A stretch of DNA of 64,000 bases from Sphaerochaeta associata (GCF_022869165.1 NZ_CP094929.1:496001-560000); one strand, 5' to 3'; numbered from the stretch's first letter, positions 35,575-45,393 are shown. The notes: generated from the sequence alone by a model not told the origin. A program made the numbers and translations.

Positions 35575-36588
35575 ATGAAAAAAACAGCGCTTGTATGCAT
35601 GCTTGCCCTTTTGATGGCGGGATCACTTTTTGCAGGAGGTCAGACGGAGGCCTCCTCCGGTGCCGCAGTAAAGCCGACCATTCTGAAGGTCGGTCTCAAT
35701 AATCCGATCACCCACCCATTGGACCAGGGGATTGTGAAGTTTGGTGAAATCCTGAAAGAGAAGTCGGGAGGTCGGTATGAACTGCAGATTTTCCCCGGCG
35801 GCCAGCTAGGAAAGCCTGCTGTACACCTGCAGTCGCTGCAGAGTGGCGTGCTCGATATGACCATGATCATGCCTGCAACCCTTGCAGACTACGGTGCCAA
35901 GGATCTGAAGGTTTTCACCCTTCCGTACCTCTTTGAGAGTGTCGCCCATGCCCGTGCCTTCCAGAAAACCGAGGCAGGCCAGAAACTGTTTGACAGCATC
36001 CAAACCAGCGGAACCCGCATGGTTGCCATCGGTTCTTATCAGGAGTCTGCACGTCACTACTTCTTCACCAAGAAGAAGGTCACTCGTGTTGCTGATATGA
36101 AGGGCATGAAGATCCGCTCGAACGAGGGAGCGATCGCCTTGGAGAATATGGCCTCCTTGGGAACCAACCCTGTCTCCATCGCCTTCACCGAGCTGTACAG
36201 CGCCCTTCAGACCGGCATCGTTGACGGGGCCGAGCAGCCGCTTTCCGGTTTCTACAACAACCAGTTCCATGAAGTCGCCAAATACATGGTCCTTGACGGG
36301 CACGAGCTGAGTCCGAACATTGTCTTGTTCTCCGAGATTACCTGGAACAAGCTGTCCTCCGAAGACCAGAAGTTGATCAAGGCGTGCTTTGCCGAGTCGG
36401 TCCCGTATTTCAACCAGCTTTCCGATTCCGAGGACTCGGTTTTAATGAAGAAGATACTGGCAGCCGGTGTCGAAGTGTACGAGCCTGCCGACCCCTCCGA
36501 GTGGAGAGCTGCTGTGAAAAGTGTATATGACAAGTATGGCACCGAGTACGCTGCCACCATCGAGCAAATCATAAATACCACGTATTAA
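35575..36588 (+). CDS. dctP: TRAP transporter substrate-binding protein, DctP type
   Basis: A 337-residue periplasmic protein with signal peptide MKKTALVCMLALLMAGSLFA and mature start GGQTEASSG. DctP features are seen: GGRYELQIFPGGQLGKP, the conserved arginine region KGMKIRSNEG, and VDGAEQPLSGFYNNQFHEVA. DctP proteins bind carboxylates, including uronates and sugar acids. With a sulfatase ending the operon, a sulfated or uronic compound is plausible. Start set at ATG 35575 after ATAGGAG. Confidence 0.92.
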   Translation: MKKTALVCMLALLMAGSLFAGGQTEASSGAAVKPTILKVGLNNPITHPLDQGIVKFGEILKEKSGGRYELQIFPGGQLGKPAVHLQSLQSGVLDMTMIMPATLADYGAKDLKVFTLPYLFESVAHARAFQKTEAGQKLFDSIQTSGTRMVAIGSYQESARHYFFTKKKVTRVADMKGMKIRSNEGAIALENMASLGTNPVSIAFTELYSALQTGIVDGAEQPLSGFYNNQFHEVAKYMVLDGHELSPNIVLFSEITWNKLSSEDQKLIKACFAESVPYFNQLSDSEDSVLMKKILAAGVEVYEPADPSEWRAAVKSVYDKYGTEYAATIEQIINTTY

Positions 36589-36596
36589 GTTTCAAA

Positions 36597-36619
36597 GCCG
36601 GGCAGCCAAGCTGCCTGGC
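36597..36619 (+). terminator. Intercistronic hairpin after dctP
   Basis: GCCGGGCAGC and GCTGCCTGGC form a ten-base stem (one G-T pair) with a CAA loop, directly after the dctP stop. No T tract. Likely favours excess of the binding protein over the membrane subunits. Confidence 0.65.
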
Positions 36620-36641
36620 GATCTATGAAGGGAGACCATCA

Positions 36642-37133
36642 ATGCTTACTTCGTTATCAGCCGGACTGCAAACCGTATCCCGGTATCTGTATACTGTCTT
36701 GGAGCTGCTTGCAAAGCTCATTTTCGTGATTATGGTCGTCTCGGTTTCCATAGCTGTCGTCGGCAGGTTCGTCTTCAGCAAGTCTCCGAGCTGGACCGAG
36801 GAAGTCGGTATCCTGAGCCTTGTTTGGCTCTGCTTTCTGACCGCAGCAATGGGCATACGCGATGGATCGCACATGCGCATGACAATCATCGAGTACATCT
36901 TCAGCCCCAAGGTTTGTAATGTAATGCATCGCATTGCTTATGTAGTATTGCTTGTGTTGTATATGCTGTTTATCAAAATTGGACTTGATGCAATTCTCAT
37001 GATGTCAAAATCCATTCTTCCCTCAACCAAGCTCCCTTTGTCAGTCATGTACGGCTCTGTGTTCGTATCGGGGATTCTGGGACTTGTAATGGCACTTGCC
37101 AAGTTATTTGACAAGGAGAGTTTTAAATTATGA
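36642..37133 (+). CDS. dctQ: TRAP transporter small membrane subunit, DctQ type
   Basis: A 163-residue protein with four predicted spans, the usual size and topology for DctQ. Family-like segments are FVFSKSPSWTEEVGILSLVW and AAMGIRDGSHMRM. It joins DctM, whose start overlaps its stop by four bases, to form the sodium-driven membrane unit. Confidence 0.9.
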   Translation: MLTSLSAGLQTVSRYLYTVLELLAKLIFVIMVVSVSIAVVGRFVFSKSPSWTEEVGILSLVWLCFLTAAMGIRDGSHMRMTIIEYIFSPKVCNVMHRIAYVVLLVLYMLFIKIGLDAILMMSKSILPSTKLPLSVMYGSVFVSGILGLVMALAKLFDKESFKL

Positions 37134-38416
37134 ATGTACAGGCAATACTCTTGCTTCTAGGATCGTTCGCTGTTCTTATCTTAGGTGGTATTCATATTGC
37201 TTATGCAATGATCGCCTCGGCGGTATTCACCATCGTGTTCCTCAATATTTCTTTAATTGCCGTGGTGACCACCCTGATCGACGGTATCAACGGGTTCACC
37301 TTTCTTGCCATCCCGTTCTTCGTACTGGCAGGGGAAATTATGGCACAAGGGGGTATCTCGGACCGCCTCATCAAGCTCTCCAATGCACTGGTAGGTTGGA
37401 TGCGCGGCGGCCTTGCAATGGTGAACATCATCGCCAGTGTCTTTTTCGGCGGTATCAGCGGAAGTGCAACTGCCGATACTGCTTCATTGGGATCGATTCT
37501 CATTCCTATGATGAAGAAAAGCGGATACGACGGGGAGTTCTCCACTGCAGTCACCATGGCCAGTTCAATCGAGGGGCTTTTGATTCCACCCAGCCACAAC
37601 ATGATCATCTATGCCATGGCTGCAGGAGGTCTTTCCATCGGAAAACTCTTTCTGGGGGGCTTGGTTCCTGGTCTGTTGCTTGCCCTGGCGTTGATGATTT
37701 TCTCGTTCTTTGTCTCGAGAAAACGCAAATACCCCAAGGGGGATGCCTTCCATGTGAAGAATGTGCTTGTCTCGCTCAAGGACTCCATCTGGGCTCTGAT
37801 GACCATCCTTATCGTAGTGGTGGGAGTTATAACAGGGGTCTTCACAGCTACAGAGTCTGCTGCAATATCAACTGTATGGGCTTTTATTGTGACCTTCTTC
37901 ATTTATAAGGAGATTCCGCTGAAAGCGTTCGGAGGAATCCTGAAAAAGGCTCTGAAGGTCTTGTCCAACATTCTGATTCTTATTGCTGCTGCGGGCACTT
38001 TTGGATTTGTGGTTGCTTACCTGCAGATTCCAACTTTCATCTCAGATCTTATCCTGGGAGTCACTTCCAACAAAATCATTATACTCTTGCTTGTCAACCT
38101 GATACTCCTTCTGCTTGGTATGATCATGGGTATGGCATCGATCATAGTTATCATGACCCCGATCCTGCTCCCCATCGTAACCCAGCTTGGGATGGACCCG
38201 ATTCAGTTTGGTGCCATCATGATTCTCAACTGCGGTATCGGCTTGATCACACCTCCAGTCGGCGGCGTCCTCTTTGTAGGCAGCGGTATTTCGGGTATCA
38301 AGATCGAGCGGCTCACCAAGGAGCTGCTGCCGTTCTATCTGGTCATGGTCTTGGTGCTTCTGATGGTGACCTTCATCCCTCAGATCACCATGTTCGTTCC
38401 CAATTTTCTCATGTAG
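37130..38416 (+). CDS. dctM: TRAP transporter large membrane subunit, DctM type
   Basis: A 428-residue membrane protein with about twelve spans. Diagnostic DctM segments are present: IPFFVLAGEIMAQGGISDRL, FFGGISGSATADTASLGSIL and IPPSHNMIIYA, and late NCGIGLITPPVGGVLFVGSG. It carries the cation-coupled translocation path. The sulfatase gene starts ten bases after its stop. Confidence 0.93.
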   Translation: MNVQAILLLLGSFAVLILGGIHIAYAMIASAVFTIVFLNISLIAVVTTLIDGINGFTFLAIPFFVLAGEIMAQGGISDRLIKLSNALVGWMRGGLAMVNIIASVFFGGISGSATADTASLGSILIPMMKKSGYDGEFSTAVTMASSIEGLLIPPSHNMIIYAMAAGGLSIGKLFLGGLVPGLLLALALMIFSFFVSRKRKYPKGDAFHVKNVLVSLKDSIWALMTILIVVVGVITGVFTATESAAISTVWAFIVTFFIYKEIPLKAFGGILKKALKVLSNILILIAAAGTFGFVVAYLQIPTFISDLILGVTSNKIIILLLVNLILLLLGMIMGMASIIVIMTPILLPIVTQLGMDPIQFGAIMILNCGIGLITPPVGGVLFVGSGISGIKIERLTKELLPFYLVMVLVLLMVTFIPQITMFVPNFLM

Positions 38417-38425
38417 GAGGACTCC

Positions 38426-39877
38426 ATGGCGCAGAACCATGTATTATTTATTTGTACCGACCATTGGCCTGCAGCATTGCTGGGAAGTCATGGCAATAGC
38501 GATATAATGACACCGACTCTCGATGCGTTGGCACGCGATGGCATAGATTTCACGCAATGCTACAGCACCTGTCCTGTGTGCATTCCCGCACGGCGTTCGA
38601 TGATGACCGGCACGTTCCCCAAGACCCATGGAGACCGTGTATACAGCGACCACATGGAGATGCCGGACATTCCCACGCTGGCACAGACCTTCCGCGATGC
38701 CGGGTATCAGGCGTACGGGGTGGGCAAACTTCATGTCTATCCCCAACGCAACCGTATCGGGTTCGACGATGTAGTGTTGATGGAGGAGGGACGTTACGAG
38801 CTGGGCGTGGTGGATGACTACCAGGTCTGGTTGGGGGAAAATGGGTATGCAGGGGCAGAGTTCGCCCACTCTATGGGCAGCAATACCTATTACACCAGGC
38901 CGTGGCACCTGAACGAGGAGGCTCATCCTACTACATGGGCCACCAAACAGATGTGCAGGACCATCAAGCGCATCGATCCCACCCGTCCAGGTTTTTTCTA
39001 CATCTCCTACCAAGCCCCCCATCCTCCGCTTGTCCCGCTGCAGACGTATCTGGATATGTATGACGAGCCTTCCATGCCGCTTCCTGTTTTGGGTGATTGG
39101 GAGAAAGAGCACCCGATCTACCAAGCATTGCAGGAGCTGGCTGATGAGTACTCAGAGCGAGACATTAGAAGGGCGCTCAGGGCGTTCTATGCGCAGTGCA
39201 CCCATATCGATCACCAGATACGCCTGCTCATCGGTACCCTGAGGGAATGCAATCTTCTGGATGACACCATCATTGTCTTTACCAGCGACCACGGGGATAT
39301 GCTGTTCGATCATGGCATGGTGGCAAAGCGCTTGTTCTACGAACAGGCAGCCCATGTTCCCTTGCTTTTTTCCGGTAAACCGCTGCACAAGCGACGGGGT
39401 GAGGTCAATGACAAACTGGTCTGCCTGGAAGACATCATGCCGACTCTGCTGTCCCTGTGCGGTATCAGCATTCCTGCTTCAGTCGAAGGCATCGATATCT
39501 GTTCAGAAACCCGACGTGACTACCTCTATGGAGAGTGCGGCGAGGGCGAGAAAGCAACGCGTATGATTCGAAAGGGGGAGCATAAGCTGATCTACTACCC
39601 GTGGGGAAACCATCTGCATTTGTTCAACCTTCAGCAAGACCCTGACGAGTTGCACGATTGTGTACATGATGGCCAGTACGCTGCAATATTGAAGGAGCTG
39701 GAACAGCTGTTGATAACCAACCTTCACGGATCAGACCTATCCTGGGTAAAGGACGGGAAGCTGATAGGGCTTGGTGAGAAGGAGTTTGAACCAAAGCCGC
39801 ACTACGGATTGTACAACCAGCGGGGACTTCATTGGCCTGCTCCGAGTGGGTATTCCAATATTGGAAAGAATGCTTGA
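38426..39877 (+). CDS. Cys-type sulfatase of the TRAP operon
   Basis: A 483-residue sulfatase. Modification site Cys52 in CIPARRSMMTG; metal-binding Asp in FICTDHWP and TSDHGDMLFDH. No signal peptide, so it should act in the cytoplasm on material brought in by the TRAP transporter. Requires formylglycine formation by the maturase at 29908. Within the family it resembles choline-sulfatase/arylsulfatase-like enzymes of about 480-500 residues; the substrate is unknown. Ribosome site AGGAGG. Confidence 0.92.
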   Translation: MAQNHVLFICTDHWPAALLGSHGNSDIMTPTLDALARDGIDFTQCYSTCPVCIPARRSMMTGTFPKTHGDRVYSDHMEMPDIPTLAQTFRDAGYQAYGVGKLHVYPQRNRIGFDDVVLMEEGRYELGVVDDYQVWLGENGYAGAEFAHSMGSNTYYTRPWHLNEEAHPTTWATKQMCRTIKRIDPTRPGFFYISYQAPHPPLVPLQTYLDMYDEPSMPLPVLGDWEKEHPIYQALQELADEYSERDIRRALRAFYAQCTHIDHQIRLLIGTLRECNLLDDTIIVFTSDHGDMLFDHGMVAKRLFYEQAAHVPLLFSGKPLHKRRGEVNDKLVCLEDIMPTLLSLCGISIPASVEGIDICSETRRDYLYGECGEGEKATRMIRKGEHKLIYYPWGNHLHLFNLQQDPDELHDCVHDGQYAAILKELEQLLITNLHGSDLSWVKDGKLIGLGEKEFEPKPHYGLYNQRGLHWPAPSGYSNIGKNA

Positions 39878-39882
39878 TTGAT

Positions 39883-39908
39883 GCACCGCCTCCTTTCGGG
39901 GGCGGTGC
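39883..39908 (+). terminator. Hairpin terminator of the TRAP-sulfatase operon
   Basis: GCACCGCCTCC and GGGGGCGGTGC form an 11-base GC-rich stem (one T-G pair) with a TTTC loop, just after the sulfatase stop. The T tract is weak. It marks the border to the lower-GC block. Confidence 0.7.
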
Positions 39909-39983
39909 TGCTTGGTATGAAAGGTTTCGATACTGTAAGGTTTGTTCTCCTATATTTTTTGTTTCATAGACAGCAAAAATCTC

Positions 39984-40031
39984 TTGACTTCATAAGAGGT
40001 TCGATTTACTATCTCTCTATAGTTATTGACA
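39984..40031 (+). promoter_or_regulatory. Promoter region of the cyclase/Tct/sulfatase operon
   Basis: TTGACT (39984-39989) and TACTAT (40007-40012) are 17 bases apart. CTCTT and AAGAG (39981-39985, 39994-39998) flank the first box as an inverted repeat. CTATAGTTA at 40017-40025 is the reverse complement of TAACTATAG in the palindrome at 46690-46706, and is followed by another TTGACA (40026-40031). The stretch to 40144 is very AT-rich leader without a gene. Confidence 0.5.
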
Positions 40032-40144
40032 GAATGTAAAAAACTAATAAGAAATACACGTTTTTTATGCCTGAAAATTGCAGAAACCATAACTAAATTG
40101 TGATAGAAATTAACAAAAAGAAAAAAACAAAAAGAGGGAATTAG

Positions 40145-40816
40145 ATGAAGCCTTACAAAGTAATTGATCTGTCTAAAATCTTAGATCCGGCAACAGAGAC
40201 GAGGCGGTGTAAAATCCGTAGGTTCAACACTGGTGGACCAATTCCTGATTTTCATACAGATATGGATCTCACAACTCACCTTGGAACCCATGTGGAGACT
40301 CCCTATCATCACAATGATAATTGGAAGGATGTCGTTCAGCTTCCCATCGAGCATTTCCTTGGGCGCTGTGTATATTTGAATTTCACTCATCTTGCTCCCA
40401 ATTCCTATATTACAGCAGACGATCTCGAGAAGGTCTGCAGAGGAAGGGTGGGTAAGAATGATGTTGTGATTCTCGATTCTCCCCATAAGCTTCCCCCCTT
40501 CACACCGAAGACCAATACTGCAGAAGACAAGCGTCTCTTTATTAGCAGAGAGACTGCTCAGTGGCTAGCCGATATCGGCGTGAAATGCGTGGGTTTCGGC
40601 GACGGGGTTTCCATCGAAAACTCGAATAAAGATGTCTGTGCATTCCACGATGTATTGATGGAACAAGATGTGACGTTTTTGGAAGTGCTGAAAAATCTCG
40701 ACCAACTTAGCGAAGAGGTGTTTTTCATTGCATTTTTACCGCTTCCGATCAAGGGTATTGATTCAAGTCCAGTTCGTGTTGTCGCAATTGAAGGTTTGCC
40801 TGGATTTGGCGCCTGA
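40145..40816 (+). CDS. Cyclase-family hydrolase (kynurenine formamidase-like)
   Basis: A 223-residue member of the Cyclase family (PF04199). The metal-binding signature is HLGTHVETPYHH (HxGTHxDxP type, here with Glu), preceded by VIDLSKILDPAT. The family hydrolyses N-formylkynurenine, isatin or cyclic amide/ester compounds using a divalent metal. It leads a block with a Tct transporter and a sulfatase, so it may open a ring or ester in the imported compound; the true substrate is unknown. Ribosome site AGAGGGA. Confidence 0.85.
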   Translation: MKPYKVIDLSKILDPATETRRCKIRRFNTGGPIPDFHTDMDLTTHLGTHVETPYHHNDNWKDVVQLPIEHFLGRCVYLNFTHLAPNSYITADDLEKVCRGRVGKNDVVILDSPHKLPPFTPKTNTAEDKRLFISRETAQWLADIGVKCVGFGDGVSIENSNKDVCAFHDVLMEQDVTFLEVLKNLDQLSEEVFFIAFLPLPIKGIDSSPVRVVAIEGLPGFGA

Positions 40817-40841
40817 TAAATAGTGTTAAAGGAGTTTATGT

Positions 40842-41819
40842 ATGAAAAAGGCATTGATGGTAGTACTGAGCATTCTTATGGCGTGTTCCCTTCTTTTTGC
40901 TGCAGGTTCCTCTGAAGCTGCTGTAGCTGCTGATTTGAAATGGCCTGAAAGACCGATTCAGGTGTATGTGGGAGCTAATGCAGGTGGGGGAATCGATACT
41001 GCAGCACGTCTTATGGGAAAGTATCTTGAGAAAGAACTTGGTGCAACAATCGTAGTTTCGAATATGTCCGGTGGAGCCGGAAGCATCGCTGCAACGAAGG
41101 TAAAGGAGTCCAAGCCCGATGGTTATACTATGCTGGTCTGTCATGAAGCTCTGCTTACCAACAAGATCAGTGGTATTACAGATTTTGACTATGGTGCTTT
41201 TACTAGTGGCGGCATTGCCTTGAAAGTGTTCACAACCTGTCTCTTGAGCAGGGATTACAAATCTTTCGATGAACTGTTGGCTGCTGCCAAGAGTAATCCT
41301 GGAAAAATTAAGTTCGGAACAGAAGCGGCAACCAATGATACTCATATCATTGCTATGATGCAAAAGGAATTCGGTACTAAAATTCAGATTGTTGACTCTG
41401 GTGCCATTTCAAACCAGATAGCTTCGATGATGGGTGGCCATATCGATTTCATGAAGTCACCTGTTGGTTTGGTAAAGGATTATGTGAGAACTGGTGAATT
41501 CAATTTGCTTGGATTCTTCAATGATAACAGGAACTCAGATTATCCTGATATTCCTACCCTGAAGGAAAAAGGACTTCCCTTTGTCGTGGATAAGTTCTTC
41601 TATGCAGGATTCCCAAAAGGGACTCCCAATGAGATTATCGAAAAATTCTCTTCTGCTCTCGAAAGAGTCTCTCAGAATCCAGAATTCATTGCAGATGCCA
41701 AAAAAATTGACTACGCAGTTGAATATGTGAGTCCTGCTGAGATCCCGGCTTATTTTGAAGCAGCAAAAAAGAATCTTGTTGAGTATCAGAAGATCTATGA
41801 CGAGGTCATGGGCAACTAA
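40842..41819 (+). CDS. Tripartite tricarboxylate-type transporter binding protein, TctC
   Basis: A 325-residue periplasmic binding protein. Signal peptide MKKALMVVLSILMACSLLFA with mature start AGSSEAAV. TctC/Bug features: ADLKWPERPIQVYVGANAGG, GIDTAARLMGKYLE, and SKPDGYTMLVC. Bug-type proteins bind carboxylates and diverse small acids. First of the three transporter genes. Confidence 0.9.
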   Translation: MKKALMVVLSILMACSLLFAAGSSEAAVAADLKWPERPIQVYVGANAGGGIDTAARLMGKYLEKELGATIVVSNMSGGAGSIAATKVKESKPDGYTMLVCHEALLTNKISGITDFDYGAFTSGGIALKVFTTCLLSRDYKSFDELLAAAKSNPGKIKFGTEAATNDTHIIAMMQKEFGTKIQIVDSGAISNQIASMMGGHIDFMKSPVGLVKDYVRTGEFNLLGFFNDNRNSDYPDIPTLKEKGLPFVVDKFFYAGFPKGTPNEIIEKFSSALERVSQNPEFIADAKKIDYAVEYVSPAEIPAYFEAAKKNLVEYQKIYDEVMGN

Positions 41820-41851
41820 TTTCTACGATGAAGGAGAAGGGTGGAATACAT

Positions 41852-42358
41852 ATGAATAGCAAGAAATATAATAATCTAATTTCTGGACTAGTTGTTATGG
41901 TATTAGGAGTTGCATATTATATCCAATCCTTCTCCATTCGTGTTACACGTGTTGGGGGTGACTACAACTCCCGGATGTTCCCCCAACTAATCGCTATCGT
42001 ATTCATCGTGATGGGGCTCCTTCTGGCTCTTCGAAATGTGCGTTCTCTTTTCGAGAGACCAACTGTTCAAGATCAGCCGGATACAGGGGCGGTGGCTGCA
42101 AAAATATCTTTTTGGGCACTCCATAAGAAAGTGATAATCATCTTTTTGATTTCTTTTGCCTATGTAGGATTGATGATGGTTTTCGGATACCTGATTGCTA
42201 CTCCGATATTTATGTTTTGCTTCATGCTGATTTTGACTCCCAAGACACTGAACCATAGGTTTGTGTTCAATATTGTGCTTTCTCTCGCTTCATCCTTTCT
42301 GTTTTATGTAATGTTCCGCTATGGATTCACCATGATTCTTCCGAAAGGCATTTTTTAA
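41852..42358 (+). CDS. Tct transporter small membrane subunit, TctB
   Basis: A 168-residue protein with four spans, as usual for TctB. The start is set at ATG 41852, after AAGGAGAAGGGTGG; an ATG at 41828 would put that site inside the gene. It is followed 11 bases later by the large subunit. Confidence 0.85.
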   Translation: MNSKKYNNLISGLVVMVLGVAYYIQSFSIRVTRVGGDYNSRMFPQLIAIVFIVMGLLLALRNVRSLFERPTVQDQPDTGAVAAKISFWALHKKVIIIFLISFAYVGLMMVFGYLIATPIFMFCFMLILTPKTLNHRFVFNIVLSLASSFLFYVMFRYGFTMILPKGIF

Positions 42359-42369
42359 AGGAGTCAAGT

Positions 42370-43863
42370 ATGTTTGATATGTTTGTAACCGGCTTTTCCA
42401 TGATTGCGAATCCAATGGCATATCTATTGATATTGATTGGCTCGATTCTTGGGATTTTCTTTGGTGCTGTTCCAGGAATGACGTCTTCTATGGGAATTGC
42501 ACTCGTATTACCCGTAACATACAGTATGGGTATCGTTGAGGGGATGGCCATACTGCTGGGTATCTATATCGGCAGTATTTCAGGAGGTCTGATTACAGCG
42601 ATTCTTTTTAACATCCCTGGGACTCCTGCGTCCATAGCAACAACCTTTGATGGATATCCCATGGCTATGCGGGGAGAGGGTGGAAAAGCCCTACGAGTTG
42701 GCATGTTCTATTCGTTCCTTGGTGGAATGTTCAGCTTGCTGGTTTTGTTCTATGTTTCTCCGCCCTTGGCAAAATTCGCCTTGAAATTCGGTCCTGTTGA
42801 ATACTTCTCCATTGGTATTCTCTCATTAACCTTGATTGCCAGTCTAAGCGGCGATGATTTAGTGAAAGGCATTATTAGTGCGATGATCGGTGTTGCTCTG
42901 ACTACCATCGGGATGGCTCCCATCGATAGTGTGAAGCGCTTTACGTTCGGAATCGGGGCCCTGAATGGTGGTGTACAGCTTTTACCGGTTCTTATCGGTG
43001 TATATGCAGTATTGGAAATTTTGAAGTCTGCTGAAAATAGTGATGCAGGATATGGGGAGATTCCTGCATTCAAAGCGAAAGGCTTAGGCGTCAGTCTGAA
43101 AGAGTTCAAACAACAATTTGTAAATTTCGTCCGTTCTTCAGTCGTAGGTACTGTTATTGGCATTCTCCCGGGTTTGGGTGCCACCATTTCCAATATTCTT
43201 GCATATTCCATTGCCAAGGACTCTAGCAACCACCCGGAGAAGTTCGGTACTGGAGTAGTAGATGGCCTTATTGCTTCCGAGACCGCAAATAATGCTGTCT
43301 CCGGCGGTGCAATGATTCCAATGCTTACCATGGGTATTCCTGGTGATGCTGGTACCGCTATGTTGCTTGCAGCCTTCATGTTGCACGGCATTACGCCGGG
43401 ACCTCTGTTGTTTCGGGAGCATGGCCCCATCGTGTATTCAATTTTTGCAATTCTGATTGTTGCGAATGTCTTTACCCTTATCATTGAAATGTATGGATTG
43501 AAAGTATTTCTGAAGCTCTTGGATATCCCGAAGCAGTTTCTCTACCCGATCATCATTGTACTTGCAACCATCGGCGCATATGGATTGAACAACAGATTGT
43601 TCGACGTACTCTGTATCTTCATCTTTGCCGTGTTGGGATATGTTTTGGACAAGAATGAATTCCCATTGGCTCCACTTGTACTGGGATTTGTCATTGGCCC
43701 GATCATCGAACTGAATCTGAGAAGAGGTTTGATGTCCACCTATGGTAGTTTTGGGGCCTTCTTTACCAGACCGATTTCTGCTGTAGTGCTCGTCATGACG
43801 TTGGTTCTTCTTGTGTTCTCATCACTGAAGAGCCGAAAGAGGCAGAAAACAGCACGCACTTGA
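42370..43863 (+). CDS. Tct transporter large membrane subunit, TctA
   Basis: A 497-residue membrane protein with about eleven spans. Conserved TctA segments: GIFFGAVPGMTSSMGIALVL, YIGSISGGLITAILFNIPGT, and GGAMIPMLTMGIPGDAGTAM. Drives sodium- or proton-coupled uptake with TctC and TctB. The sulfatase gene follows after 29 bases. Confidence 0.92.
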   Translation: MFDMFVTGFSMIANPMAYLLILIGSILGIFFGAVPGMTSSMGIALVLPVTYSMGIVEGMAILLGIYIGSISGGLITAILFNIPGTPASIATTFDGYPMAMRGEGGKALRVGMFYSFLGGMFSLLVLFYVSPPLAKFALKFGPVEYFSIGILSLTLIASLSGDDLVKGIISAMIGVALTTIGMAPIDSVKRFTFGIGALNGGVQLLPVLIGVYAVLEILKSAENSDAGYGEIPAFKAKGLGVSLKEFKQQFVNFVRSSVVGTVIGILPGLGATISNILAYSIAKDSSNHPEKFGTGVVDGLIASETANNAVSGGAMIPMLTMGIPGDAGTAMLLAAFMLHGITPGPLLFREHGPIVYSIFAILIVANVFTLIIEMYGLKVFLKLLDIPKQFLYPIIIVLATIGAYGLNNRLFDVLCIFIFAVLGYVLDKNEFPLAPLVLGFVIGPIIELNLRRGLMSTYGSFGAFFTRPISAVVLVMTLVLLVFSSLKSRKRQKTART

Positions 43864-43892
43864 TCTTTATACATTTCTCCAAGGAGTTATCG

Positions 43893-45341
43893 ATGTCGAA
43901 TGTTCGGCCTAAAAATATGATTGTGATCATGAGCGATCAGCATAACAAACATATGCTGGGTTGCTATGGAAATCCCGTAATAGAGACACCAAATATTGAT
44001 GCTCTGGCAACCAGGGGCGTAAGGTTTACGGATGCATACTGCAATAATCCTGTCTGTGTCCCGTCGCGTTCCAGCATGGTAACTGGGCAATACTCGCATA
44101 CACATGGATATTGGGACAATGCTCATGCGTATGGAGGCGGTGAAGACAGTTTTGGTACAAAATTGCACCAAAATGGATACACTGTGACTACAATCGGCAA
44201 AATGCACCTGCGTAATGATTCTGCTGAGACAGGATTTCACGACCAACGAATTCCATTGCATATGGTCAATGGAATCGGGGATGTGTATGGTTCGATCAGA
44301 GATAAGAAGATTGCAAGACCACAATTTTTGAAAGCTTTGGAATCTGCAGGTCCTGGAGAAACTGATTACACAAGGTATGATCGAGAAATTACACGGCAGG
44401 CACGTGAGTATCTTTTGCACGAAGCTCCTTCCAAAGAAAAACCCTTCGTCCTCTACTTAGGATTTGTTTCACCTCATTTTCCACTTACAGTACCACAAGA
44501 GTATTTTGATAAATATATTAATCAATCACTGGTTAAACCTATACAATCTGATCCTGAACAGTGGCCCTCTCATCCTGTACTCAATGATTATCGTCGGTAT
44601 TGTAATATGGAGCATGTTTCGTCAGAGGTAGCACAGAGAGCTTTAGCTACCTATTACGGTATGTGCACATTTCTTGACGACCAAATCGGCACTGTCCTCA
44701 ATGCATTGCAGGAAGCAGGCTTGGAAGAGGATACAAGGATTCTCTACACAACCGACCATGGCGATACTATGGGAGAACATGGGCTATTTTTTAAATCCAC
44801 CATGTATGAAGGCAGTGTAGGCGTTCCCATGATTCTTGCTGGTTCTGACCTTCCCCAACATACAGTAAGCAGTGCATTAGTGTCTCTCATTGATCTTTAT
44901 CCAACGATTCTCGATTCGGTCGGGCTTTCTTCTTTCTATGCAGAGGAGCGTCTTCCAGGTAATTCTCTCTTTGAGGTACTAATAGATCCAAGCCTGCATA
45001 ATCGACCGGTTTTTTCAGAGTATCATGCTTTTGGGTCCTACACATCCCAATTCATGCTGCGATTAGGCCCCTATAAATATATCCATTATGTGGGGGAACC
45101 GAGTCAGCTTTTCAACTTGGAAAATGATCCTGATGAATTGCATGATCTTTGTTCGCAAAGCGCATATGCTGGAGTACTTGAAAGTATGGAACAACACCTT
45201 AGATCAATCGTTGATCCCGAAGCTCTGGCGCAACAAGCAAAAGCCAGTCAGTTGCAGCTTTTGGAAACCTATGGTGGAGAGGAGGAGTTCTTAAAAGGCT
45301 TTAAACCCGCACTCTTTTCTCCGATACCAAAAGGTGTGTAA
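43893..45341 (+). CDS. Cys-type sulfatase of the Tct operon
   Basis: A 482-residue sulfatase. Modification site Cys55 in CVPSRSSMVTG; metal-site segments VIMSDQHNKHMLGCYGNP and TTDHGDTMGEHG. Like the other two sulfatases here it has no signal peptide and follows transporter genes, so cytoplasmic desulfation of an imported acid is likely. Base composition is more AT-rich than for the sulfatases at 26486 and 38426. Start at ATG 43893 after AAGGAG. Confidence 0.92.
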   Translation: MSNVRPKNMIVIMSDQHNKHMLGCYGNPVIETPNIDALATRGVRFTDAYCNNPVCVPSRSSMVTGQYSHTHGYWDNAHAYGGGEDSFGTKLHQNGYTVTTIGKMHLRNDSAETGFHDQRIPLHMVNGIGDVYGSIRDKKIARPQFLKALESAGPGETDYTRYDREITRQAREYLLHEAPSKEKPFVLYLGFVSPHFPLTVPQEYFDKYINQSLVKPIQSDPEQWPSHPVLNDYRRYCNMEHVSSEVAQRALATYYGMCTFLDDQIGTVLNALQEAGLEEDTRILYTTDHGDTMGEHGLFFKSTMYEGSVGVPMILAGSDLPQHTVSSALVSLIDLYPTILDSVGLSSFYAEERLPGNSLFEVLIDPSLHNRPVFSEYHAFGSYTSQFMLRLGPYKYIHYVGEPSQLFNLENDPDELHDLCSQSAYAGVLESMEQHLRSIVDPEALAQQAKASQLQLLETYGGEEEFLKGFKPALFSPIPKGV

Positions 45342-45393
45342 TTCTGCTTGAGTCGTATTGCTAATAGTGTGATAATCTGTATGAAGAGAGGGA

